Source: Microseira sp041929235 (GTDB lineage Bacteria; Cyanobacteriota; Cyanobacteriia; Cyanobacteriales; Aerosakkonemataceae). Taken from it: a DNA stretch of 64,000 bases. Below, in pieces: positions 43,475-50,456 of the stretch (the first letter of the stretch is position 1; each line of letters begins with the position of its first letter). Made by a program: the position numbers and the translations under genes. The DNA lies in contig NZ_JBHFNP010000036.1 in the NCBI RefSeq assembly GCF_041929235.1, positions 1-64,000 on the forward strand, in the 5' to 3' direction. Below the pieces are notes generated by a model. The model made no database searches, was not told where the DNA came from, and was given only the letters and a program-made list of their open reading frames with translations.

Positions 43475-44824
43475 TCAAAACGGTTTTAGGACAGTTACGG
43501 CATAGCGTTCTGGGGAAATATACTGCTGGATTAGTTGCTGGATATCCCACGGCTGAAAACTTTGTATTTGGTAGGGATAAGTGACTGAAATTTCAGCAGA
43601 GGTAATCGTGTTGTAGTAGCCGTAGAGTCCTGCGAGTTGACAGGGCGCTTCGGTAGAAAAGGCGTAGTCATTGCACAGCAGGCGCTTGCACCGTGCTAGT
43701 TCGGCGTCGGTTACGGGTTGGTTGTGCAACTCTAAGAGGCGTGAGCATATCAGCGCTTCCACTCTCTCCAGGTGTTGCGGTTCTAAATGTACGCCAATGG
43801 TAAACAAACTCGAATCTTGCTGAAGCGAAAAACTGCTGCTAATCCCATGCACCAATTGCAATTCTTCCCGCAACTCCCTGACTAAACGAGAAGCACGCCC
43901 TTCTGCTAACAATACCGAGATTAAGTCCAAACCGTAGGCATCGCGGATTTGATCGACCCCTGGACCAACCCAACCCATCATCAGGCGGGCATGTTCTAAC
44001 CTGGGTAAACATAGTTCTTGGCGGCGAATTTCTGTTATCGGCGGTTCGGCTTCTGCCTCAAACCGGGGACAATCAGATCTAGTCGTAAAATTCTGGAACG
44101 ACTGATTCACCAGTTCTAATGCCACCGTTTGACTAATTCCCCCCACCACCACCACGGTCATGTTTTCCGGTTGGTAGTGACTGGCGTGGAAGCGGCGCAT
44201 GTCTTCTGGCGAGTGCTGCCAAAGTTTTTCTTCCGTTCCCAAAACGGGACGCCCGTAAGGATGACACTGGTAAACGCCTTCCAGCAGTGCTTGGAAACCC
44301 AACCAATCTGGGTTATCATAAGCCCCGCGAATTTCCTCCAGCACTACATCTCGTTCCCGTTCAAATTCATCATCCGGGATCGATGCACCCAGCAGCAGTT
44401 CTGCTAGATAGGGCAGGGTATCTTCCAGGTACGGGACTGCCGTGGTAATAAAGAAGTGGGCGTAATCGTGGCTGGTGGCGGCATTGGTCATCCCGCCCGT
44501 ATTTTCTACCACTTGGTCAAATGCCCCTGGAGGCACTTTGTCAGTGCCTTTAAAGATCATGTGTTCGAGGAAATGAGCCATTCCAGACCAACGATCTGGT
44601 TCTCTGACAGCGCCTGCTTTTACCCATACATCAACTACCGCGACTGGTGTGGCGGGGATGTATTGGTGAATCATCGTTAATCCGTTATCCAGCTTAAATA
44701 TATCGGCTGGGAACGCTGTCACGGTTTGCCATTGCGATAAAACGTTGAGCTTCAAACCCTTGTGCAATAGAATTTCACTTATGGTAGCGCTTATTGTAAA
44801 GTTTATTCGACTCAATTTATACAA
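43475..44824 (-). CDS. M16-family zinc peptidase, catalytic subunit
   Basis: 449 residues. The inverted zinc motif HxxEH is present in GMAHFLEHMIFKGTDK (about 83), with the downstream Glu in RERDVVLEEIRGAYDN (about 155) as third ligand. The C-terminal domain contains LISVLLAEGRASRLVRELRE. It cleaves peptides or small proteins in the cytoplasm or periplasm; no signal peptide is seen. The start is uncertain: 44824 is a TTG and no ATG occurs before residue 51. A start around residue 25 would fit family length. Forms an operon with the non-catalytic subunit downstream. Begins just after the 6S RNA terminator. Confidence 0.9.
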   Translation of the reverse strand: MYKLSRINFTISATISEILLHKGLKLNVLSQWQTVTAFPADIFKLDNGLTMIHQYIPATPVAVVDVWVKAGAVREPDRWSGMAHFLEHMIFKGTDKVPPGAFDQVVENTGGMTNAATSHDYAHFFITTAVPYLEDTLPYLAELLLGASIPDDEFERERDVVLEEIRGAYDNPDWLGFQALLEGVYQCHPYGRPVLGTEEKLWQHSPEDMRRFHASHYQPENMTVVVVGGISQTVALELVNQSFQNFTTRSDCPRFEAEAEPPITEIRRQELCLPRLEHARLMMGWVGPGVDQIRDAYGLDLISVLLAEGRASRLVRELREELQLVHGISSSFSLQQDSSLFTIGVHLEPQHLERVEALICSRLLELHNQPVTDAELARCKRLLCNDYAFSTEAPCQLAGLYGYYNTITSAEISVTYPYQIQSFQPWDIQQLIQQYISPERYAVTVLKPF

Positions 44825-44832
44825 AATATGAC

Positions 44833-44865
44833 AAAAAATCCCCTGTCTTGCGGACAGAGGATTTT
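44833..44865 (-). terminator. Rho-independent terminator after the 6S RNA gene
   Basis: On the minus strand: AATCCTCTGTC, loop CGCAA, GACAGGGGATT, then a T run. It lies about 11 bp beyond the end of the 6S closing stem. Confidence 0.85.
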
Positions 44866-44875
44866 GATTATTTTT

Positions 44876-45064
44876 GGTTTCCCGCAGCGCCGTTTTACCT
44901 CAGTTTATGACCTGGTTAAACCAGGTGGGTACGCTTGGCTTCTGTTTTAAGTTTCCGGGTACTTTCGCCCGGTCTACTGTAACTAAAGCATCTTGGTTCC
45001 CTTATTGTTCGAGCATAGATCAAAAAACGTTATTGGCAGTCACCAACGCTGTAGGAGAACCTGT
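44876..45064 (-). ncRNA. ssaA: 6S RNA (6Sa)
   Basis: About 189 nt downstream of purK on the same strand, the known cyanobacterial location of ssaA. The 5' end GGTTCTCCTACAGCG pairs with the 3' end CGCTGCGGGAAACC to form the closing stem. The middle contains TTGGTGACTGCCAATAACG and a CCACCTGGTTTAACCAGG hairpin, giving the long, bulged rod of 6S RNA. 6S RNA mimics an open promoter and binds RNA polymerase holoenzyme to adjust transcription with growth state. A TATAAT box precedes it and a terminator follows. The size fits the usual about 185 nt. Confidence 0.9.
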
Positions 45065-45069
45065 ATTCC

Positions 45070-45075
45070 ATTATA
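45070..45075 (-). promoter_or_regulatory. -10 element of the 6S RNA gene
   Basis: Perfect TATAAT on the minus strand, 6-7 bp upstream of the predicted start at about 45064. A good -35 box is not evident in the CCCCTTCC region expected for it. Confidence 0.75.
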
Positions 45076-45184
45076 GGGTGTCCTGGCATGGAAGGGGAAA
45101 ATTTTTATCGCGGGAAAGCAGTTGGAGAAGAGGACGCGGTGACGCTCCCGACGCGGTGACGCGGGGAATCTGTTCCAAGAATTC

Positions 45185-45312
45185 TCCCCCTCACCGCGTC
45201 TCCCCCTCACCGCATCTCCCCCTCACCGCGTCTCCCCCTCACCGCGTCTCCCCCTCACCGCGTCTCCCCCTCACCGCGTCTCCCCCTCACCGCGTCTCCC
45301 CCTCGCCGCGTC
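45185..45312. repeat. 16-bp tandem array (CCCCCTCACCGCGTCT), eight units
   Basis: TCACCGCG recurs every 16 bp from 45191 to 45303 with one or two changes (CGCATCT in unit 2, TCGCCGCG in the last). It begins directly at the purK stop codon. Inverse copies (GACGCGGTGACG) lie just upstream at 45133-45164, so a long hairpin is possible. Confidence 0.95.
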
Positions 45313-45315
45313 TTC

Positions 45316-46548
45316 CTATTGTTGATCCCCGTACCAGATAGACTCGACTTGGCGAGCGAGTTCCAGCAGTTGGTCCCGTTGATTTGCCGATGGTTCGTCG
45401 AGCAAAACGGTGACGTGACCTAGTTTGCGTCCGGGGCGAGATTCGGTTTTACCGTACCAGTGGATGCGGGCGTTGGGTATGGCGGCGATTAATTGCCGTT
45501 TGAGGCTGTAGTATTCGGTTTGGGAATGCTCGTAACCGAGCAAGTTCACCATGACAGCGGGTTTTAGCAAGTCTACCTCGCCCAGGGGCAGACCGCAGAC
45601 GGCGCGCAGGTGCTGTTCAAATTGGGAGGTTTTGCAGGCATCGATCGTGTAGTGTCCGCTGTTGTGGGTGCGGGGGGAGATTTCGTTGACTATTACTTGA
45701 CCTTCTGGGGTTAAAAATAGCTCGATGCCGAAGACGCCGACTGCTTGTAATTTATCTAGAATCCTGCGCGCGATCGTTTCTACCTCCTCCTTGACAGCAG
45801 ACGAGATATCAGCCGGAGCCAGCACTCGCCGACAAACATAGTTTTCCTGTTGAGTTTCCACCACCGGATAAACCACAATCTCACCTTCTTGGGAACGAGC
45901 AGCAACAACCGCCAATTCCCGCTCAAAGGGAATAAATTGTTCTAAAATTGCGGGCGTTTGTCCCAATTCATCCAAAACATTCCAGAATTCTTCTTTTTCT
46001 TCCACGATAAAGATTCCCTGACCGTCATAACCCAGGCGTCGCACTTTTATGACAAGTCGGGGATCGGTGTCGGGTAGGGGTTCGGGAGGAGGTGGGGGAA
46101 TAAAATCCTTCTCCTGTGCTTCCATTGCTGCGAGTTCTTCATCGGTATACCTTTCGTGTTCCGGAAGTGGTACTTGCTGGATAGCGACAAATCGCGGCAC
46201 GGTAAGACCTAGATCCTGCAAAAAGGAGCGTTGGTCGTATTTATCTAATAATGGAGCCATTGAGTCTAATCTGGGGCGGAAATCTACGCCAGACTCTTCT
46301 AGCAACCTTAACGCGCCCAGATTAATAAATTCATTTTCAAACGTAATCGCCTCGCAGCGACGTGCCAAATTGACGGTCGCCGAGGCGTCATCAACGGCAG
46401 CAAAGATTGTATCCGATGCAATAGACACTGCCGGATCGGTTTGATGGGGAGTTTGAATCACCAATTCAATTCCCAAGGACGAGGCGGCGTTCCCCATCAT
46501 CCAAGCTAACTGTCCACCGCCTATTACACCTAAACGTTTGATCGACAT
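45316..46548 (-). CDS. purK: 5-(carboxyamino)imidazole ribonucleotide synthase
   Basis: 410 residues, ATP-grasp enzyme of purine synthesis that makes N5-CAIR from AIR, bicarbonate and ATP. It begins RLGVIGGGQLAWMMGNAASS, with VIKVRRLGYDGQGIFIVEE in the ATP-grasp domain, FIPFERELAVVAARSQEGE, and the conserved NEISPRTHNSGHYTIDAC (about 282). An acidic/Pro-rich insertion (KDFIPPPPPEPLPDTDPR, about 141-158) makes it slightly longer than usual. The start ATG overlaps the end of the pentapeptide-repeat gene by 19 bp. Followed on the same strand by the 6S RNA gene, a conserved cyanobacterial linkage. Confidence 0.95.
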   Translation of the reverse strand: MSIKRLGVIGGGQLAWMMGNAASSLGIELVIQTPHQTDPAVSIASDTIFAAVDDASATVNLARRCEAITFENEFINLGALRLLEESGVDFRPRLDSMAPLLDKYDQRSFLQDLGLTVPRFVAIQQVPLPEHERYTDEELAAMEAQEKDFIPPPPPEPLPDTDPRLVIKVRRLGYDGQGIFIVEEKEEFWNVLDELGQTPAILEQFIPFERELAVVAARSQEGEIVVYPVVETQQENYVCRRVLAPADISSAVKEEVETIARRILDKLQAVGVFGIELFLTPEGQVIVNEISPRTHNSGHYTIDACKTSQFEQHLRAVCGLPLGEVDLLKPAVMVNLLGYEHSQTEYYSLKRQLIAAIPNARIHWYGKTESRPGRKLGHVTVLLDEPSANQRDQLLELARQVESIWYGDQQ

Positions 46549-47030
46549 CCCAAAGACTCGCGAGTTGGTACACCTGTTTTATAATTCACGCCGCTGGCTT
46601 TGGCACAAAGTTGTCTAATTTGAGTTGGGTCCAAAATTGCCTCGCCAAAATCAGCAAGGGCGATATTCGCGCCGTCAAAGATCGACCCCAGCAAAATGGT
46701 TTCTGCCAAAACAGCATCGCTCAGATCGGCATTGGTAAAGTTTACCTGATCGACAAGGGCGTTGGTCAAATCCGCCCCGTGCAAATTCGCCGCCAGCAAT
46801 ATGGAAGCACTCAAAACCGCGCCTCGCAAGTCGGCGTCTGTAAAGTTTGCCCGTTCCAAATTCGCATTGGAAAACTCCGCCAATTGTAGCGTTTGACCGG
46901 AAAAATCGCGCCCCCGCAGTTGTGCGTTACTGAACGACAGGGGTGGCGGATAGGGGTACGCTTGTGCTGGAGAGGGAAAGCAGCAGAGGATTAGCGCTAG
47001 GAGTAACGCCGCCAGTTGCCGAAAAATCAT
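46530..47030 (-). CDS. Exported pentapeptide-repeat protein
   Basis: 166 residues from the ATG at 47030 (MIFRQLAALLLALILCCFPS); the frame extends to 47069 but the signal peptide argues for this start. A cleavage site follows SPAQA. About 15 pentapeptide repeats (A-[N/D]-[L/F]-x-x; NLERANFTDADLRGAVLSAS) form a right-handed beta-helix. It ends in a Cys-containing tail (QIRQLCAKASGVNYKTG). Similar small lumenal/periplasmic pentapeptide proteins are common in cyanobacteria; their function is unknown. Co-directional with and overlapping purK. Confidence 0.88.
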   Translation of the reverse strand: MIFRQLAALLLALILCCFPSPAQAYPYPPPLSFSNAQLRGRDFSGQTLQLAEFSNANLERANFTDADLRGAVLSASILLAANLHGADLTNALVDQVNFTNADLSDAVLAETILLGSIFDGANIALADFGEAILDPTQIRQLCAKASGVNYKTGVPTRESLGCRSNV

Positions 47031-47117
47031 CGTTAAAACGTTTAATTGTATTAAATCGCGATCTTTCATTGGTTGATTCTGTAAAATCCTGGAATAAGTT
47101 GAAAATTGAGCAGGGAT

Positions 47118-47474
47118 ATGTATCGCAAATTTATCGCAACTTGGCTGATTACGGCGCTGGTGCTGCTGATCTCAGCTAATTTTATACCCGGTTTGATCGT
47201 CGGAAACACGAATGCTGCCATTTACGCGGCGCTGATTTTGGGGTTGGTGACTGCGATTTTCCGACCCGTGTTATTAATTTTTACATCATTTCCCCTCACG
47301 CTTGTCACCTTTAGTTTGTTTGTGTTTATCATCAACTCTACTACGATTTCGCTAACTAGCCTTCTCGCACCCGGTTTTCAAGTGAGAGGGTTTCCCCCTG
47401 CTTTGATGACTTCTATTGTTTTGGCTTTAGTTGCTAGTTGGCTGAATTCTAAGTTTGCTAAACAAGAAGATTGA
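47118..47474 (+). CDS. Small four-helix membrane protein (Phage_holin_4_2 family)
   Basis: 118 residues from the ATG at 47118 (a TTG at 47106 is possible). Four hydrophobic helices: FIATWLITALVLLISANFIP, AAIYAALILGLVTAIF, FPLTLVTFSLFVFIINSTTI and ALMTSIVLALVASWLN. The conserved RPVLLIFTSFPLTLVT loop is typical of this bacterial family. Despite the name, most members are not phage holins and have no known function. No phage genes are nearby. Divergent from the pentapeptide-repeat gene. Confidence 0.8.
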   Translation: MYRKFIATWLITALVLLISANFIPGLIVGNTNAAIYAALILGLVTAIFRPVLLIFTSFPLTLVTFSLFVFIINSTTISLTSLLAPGFQVRGFPPALMTSIVLALVASWLNSKFAKQED

Positions 47475-47498
47475 TGCGCCATCGCTTTCCGCTTCGCC

Positions 47499-47533
47499 GA
47501 GAAACCCGGTTTTTTGGAAAAACCGGGTTTCTC
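47499..47533. terminator. Bidirectional hairpin terminator
   Basis: GAGAAACCCGGTTTTT, loop TGG, AAAAACCGGGTTTCTC, located between convergent genes (holin-like on plus, histidine kinase on minus). Member of the AAACCCGGTTTC hairpin family also seen at 50.42 and 53.80 kb. Confidence 0.8.
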
Positions 47534-47539
47534 AAGTTT

Positions 47540-49402
47540 CTAAACCGCAGCTAACTGACGGCTTTTTGTTTTTATCGTTAATGCGATCGCCAATTCCGTT
47601 CCTTTACCCACTGCGGAATTTACCTCAATTTTACCCCCATGTTTTTCGATGATTTGGTAGCTAATCGAAAGTCCTAAACCCGTGCCTTTTCCCACGGGTT
47701 TTGTCGTAAAAAATGGGTCAAATAATTTATCTTTAATTTCTGGTGGAATTCCAGGGCCATTATCTAAAATCCGTATTGTTATATAATTGTCTCCAGTTAT
47801 TTCAGTGCGAATCAGGATGGTTGGTAATGGGTAATTGGTAATTGGTAATTGGTAATTGGGGCTTTCTTTACGGCTACTCATTACTTCTTCCAGGGCGTCA
47901 ATTGCATTGGCGAGGATATTCATAAAAACCTGGTTTAATTGCGCTGGATAACACTCAATCGGGGGTAAATTTCCATAATTTTTAACCACTTCAATTCCGG
48001 TTTTGAGTCGTTGATTTAGAATTAACAGTGCATTTTCAATTCCTTCATGGATATCAACTGTTTTCATCTCTGCTTCATCGAGGCGGGAGAAATTACGCAA
48101 AGACAAAACAATCTTCTGGATGCGTTCCGTTCCCACTTTCATTGAAAATAGGATTTTCTGAAAATCTTCGTTGATAAAGTTTAGATCGATTGCTTCTATT
48201 TGCGCTTGAATTAAAGGCGTTGGATGGGGATACTGCTGCTGGTAAAGCTGGACTAACTCTAGCAATTCTTCAGCATATTGTTTAGCATATTGGATATTTC
48301 CGTGAATAAAATTAACAGGATTGTTAATTTCATGGGCAATACCAGCCACCATTTGTCCCAAACTCGACATTTTTTCTGTTTGAATCAGTTGCGTTTGAGT
48401 TGCTTGGAGTTTTTCGAGTGTTTCCTGAAGTTCTTGGGTGCGTTCTTCTACTCGTTGTTCTAATGTTTTGCGTGCGAGTTCTAGCGCCAGGGTATACTCT
48501 TCTACCCACTCGACTAGCTGATTTAAAGAAGTTGCTAACGACCCGATTTCATCTTGAGTTGTAACAGAACTGCGGAGGTGAAAATTAGCTTCTTTAATAA
48601 TGGCATTTGCCACTTGAGTTACTGCTACTAAAGGACTGGCGATCGCTCGACTTGTACTCGTCGCCAATATGGCAGCGATACCCACTGATAATATCAGAAT
48701 CGAACCAATAATTATCACCCTGATTTTTTCAGCTTTTTCTAGCTTTATATCCGATTGGATTTTTTGTCTTTCAGCCTCATTTTTAATTTGATTTAAACTT
48801 TCGCTGAGTCGATCGAATTGAACGCTGACACCCGTCGCTTGCTTTTCTCGGTAAAAATTCAGCATTGCATGATTTGCTGTCTCAATTTCATCAGCTTTTA
48901 CGTTAGCTGTATTTATTTGAGACCACAAGATTTTAATTAACTCGGTATAGGAGTCTGTATTTGTTTTGTAACCGTTCAGTAATTGTTTTAAATCCGTCGC
49001 ATTTCTTGCTAATTCACCGGGATGGTTTTCGACAAAAGTTTCAAATTCAGAAATAACTTTTTTCACTTGACGCACATCAGTAAAAAACTTGGCAGTTTCG
49101 TAGTCAAACCAAATTGATTGACCCACCACACTCATCAATCTTTGGGGATGGGATCGCATTTCCCGCACGCTAATGTTTAGATCGTAAATCAAATACTGCT
49201 GTTGATGGGCAATTTCATGTTGTTGCTTGGCTTTTTTTTGGTAGTATTCTCCCACAACCAAACCCATCGTTGTCCCTAAAACGGATATTCCAATAGCCAA
49301 TCCATACCCATAACCAATCTTTTTGGCAATACTCAAGCGACTGAACATATTTTTGCCCCAGTTTGAGTAAAATTTTGCACGGGAAGTTTGTCTATTGAAC
49401 AT
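47540..49402 (-). CDS. Membrane sensor histidine kinase
   Basis: 620 residues from the ATG at 49402; a TTG at 49426 overlaps the upstream gene. TM1 (about 31-50), a periplasmic helical sensor (about 55-235), TM2 (about 236-258; IIIGSILILSVGIAAIL), HAMP (about 260-315), a coiled coil, a His-containing dimerisation domain (about 355-375; GIAHEINNPVNFIHGNI, phosphorylated His) and the ATPase domain (N-box MNILANAIDALEE, G1 LDNGPGIPP, G2 GKGTGLGLSISY). Residues of about NYQLPITNYPLPT are encoded by an inserted heptamer repeat just after the N-box. The preceding gene is a PhnD-like binding protein, which may supply its signal. No response regulator gene is next to it. Confidence 0.92.
   Translation of the reverse strand: MFNRQTSRAKFYSNWGKNMFSRLSIAKKIGYGYGLAIGISVLGTTMGLVVGEYYQKKAKQQHEIAHQQQYLIYDLNISVREMRSHPQRLMSVVGQSIWFDYETAKFFTDVRQVKKVISEFETFVENHPGELARNATDLKQLLNGYKTNTDSYTELIKILWSQINTANVKADEIETANHAMLNFYREKQATGVSVQFDRLSESLNQIKNEAERQKIQSDIKLEKAEKIRVIIIGSILILSVGIAAILATSTSRAIASPLVAVTQVANAIIKEANFHLRSSVTTQDEIGSLATSLNQLVEWVEEYTLALELARKTLEQRVEERTQELQETLEKLQATQTQLIQTEKMSSLGQMVAGIAHEINNPVNFIHGNIQYAKQYAEELLELVQLYQQQYPHPTPLIQAQIEAIDLNFINEDFQKILFSMKVGTERIQKIVLSLRNFSRLDEAEMKTVDIHEGIENALLILNQRLKTGIEVVKNYGNLPPIECYPAQLNQVFMNILANAIDALEEVMSSRKESPNYQLPITNYPLPTILIRTEITGDNYITIRILDNGPGIPPEIKDKLFDPFFTTKPVGKGTGLGLSISYQIIEKHGGKIEVNSAVGKGTELAIALTIKTKSRQLAAV
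47824..47860. repeat. Heptamer repeat (TTGGTAA)n inside the histidine kinase gene
   Basis: GGTAATGGGTAATTGGTAAT and further units are within the ATPase domain code, in frame. The same type is intergenic at 39.37, 56.96 and 63.28 kb. Confidence 0.9.
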
Positions 49403-49415
49403 TTGGCGACCAAGT

Positions 49416-50285
49416 TTATTGAACAAAATTACCTTGTCCGATAGCTTTATAAACTTCGCGAATCATGTCGTACTCAGAATCATTCACCGGAACTATATTA
49501 GAACCTTTATACTTACCTGATTCGACAGTTGAAAGACTTTGAAGGATTTTTTCCTGATTTTTAATTAAAAGCGAATTGATTCGTTCAAGCGTTTCAGGTT
49601 CAAGTTGGCTGCTAGCAACAAATAAATCTTTGGGAAGCAATGGCCCTTTTGCTATCACCGGCAATGAACTTTCTGATAAACTTTGCTCTTGCAGAAATTG
49701 TTCGTACTTAACAGCCGACCCTCCCCAAGCATCAACCTCGCCTTTTTGTAAGCTGGGGAGTCCCTTACTTCCTAATATCAGAATTTTGACATCAGATTGA
49801 GGATTTAATCCGGCATCGATTAAAAGTTTTGTCGGACCAAGATAACCGCTGGTTGAACCAACTTTCCACATAGCTATTTTTTTACCTTTCAACTGGGTTA
49901 CCGACTTAATTTTGCTGTTAGCAGAAACACAGATAACCGTGCGGTAGTTGGGTCGGGTAATACCGAGGACGGGAACGGCATTTGTCCTCGCACGCATGAC
50001 CACATATTCTGATGGACCTGTGAGAACAAAGTCGAGTTGATCTGATTGTAAGGCAGAAGCTGCTGCGGTGTAACTTTCGACGGGAACGAGTTCAATTTCT
50101 GTTTGAAGTATTTCTTTTAAAGCCGCTTGCAATCCCCCATAATCCCTCTGTAACTCTTCCATTCCTAGGGCATCTGTGACTGTAAATCGCAGCTTTTTGG
50201 GCTGACTTCCTGTGGTATTATTGGTAACAAATGTACAGCCTGCTATGAATAATAGAGAGTATAGCAGCAAATTTCGCCTTCTCAT
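49416..50285 (-). CDS. PhnD-like periplasmic binding lipoprotein
   Basis: 289 residues. Lipoprotein signal RRRNLLLYSLLFIAGC (lipobox FIAGC, Cys 16). Then a type II binding-protein fold of the phosphate/phosphonate (PhnD) group: LQSDQLDFVLTGPSEYVVM, LKGKKIAMWKVGSTSGYL, LQKGEVDAWGGSAVKYEQF. It binds a phosphonate, phosphate or similar anion in the periplasm. No ABC permease or ATPase genes follow; instead it is directly coupled to a histidine kinase, suggesting a sensory rather than transport role. Confidence 0.9.
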   Translation of the reverse strand: MRRRNLLLYSLLFIAGCTFVTNNTTGSQPKKLRFTVTDALGMEELQRDYGGLQAALKEILQTEIELVPVESYTAAASALQSDQLDFVLTGPSEYVVMRARTNAVPVLGITRPNYRTVICVSANSKIKSVTQLKGKKIAMWKVGSTSGYLGPTKLLIDAGLNPQSDVKILILGSKGLPSLQKGEVDAWGGSAVKYEQFLQEQSLSESSLPVIAKGPLLPKDLFVASSQLEPETLERINSLLIKNQEKILQSLSTVESGKYKGSNIVPVNDSEYDMIREVYKAIGQGNFVQ

Positions 50286-50420
50286 ATTTTGATTTTTAAA
50301 TATAAGAAACCGTTCAATTATAGTTGAGGTTAATTATGCGTTGATTAACTAGAGGTTAATGTCTGTTTAAACACTCAAAGTATAATTGGAGGCACGCTGG
50401 GCGAACGCATCTGAATTAAC

Positions 50421-50453
50421 AAAAACCCGGTTTCTTAAAGAAACCGGGTTTTT
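50421..50453. terminator. Hairpin terminator after cobJ
   Basis: AAAAACCCGGTTTCTT and AAGAAACCGGGTTTTT form a near-perfect palindrome directly beyond the cobJ stop (50457). Confidence 0.8.
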
Positions 50454-50456
50454 CGA

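Noticed and set aside
47118..47474. Phage origin suggested by the Phage_holin_4_2 match
   Set aside because: Neighbours are housekeeping genes, no phage genes are present, and the family is widespread in non-phage contexts.
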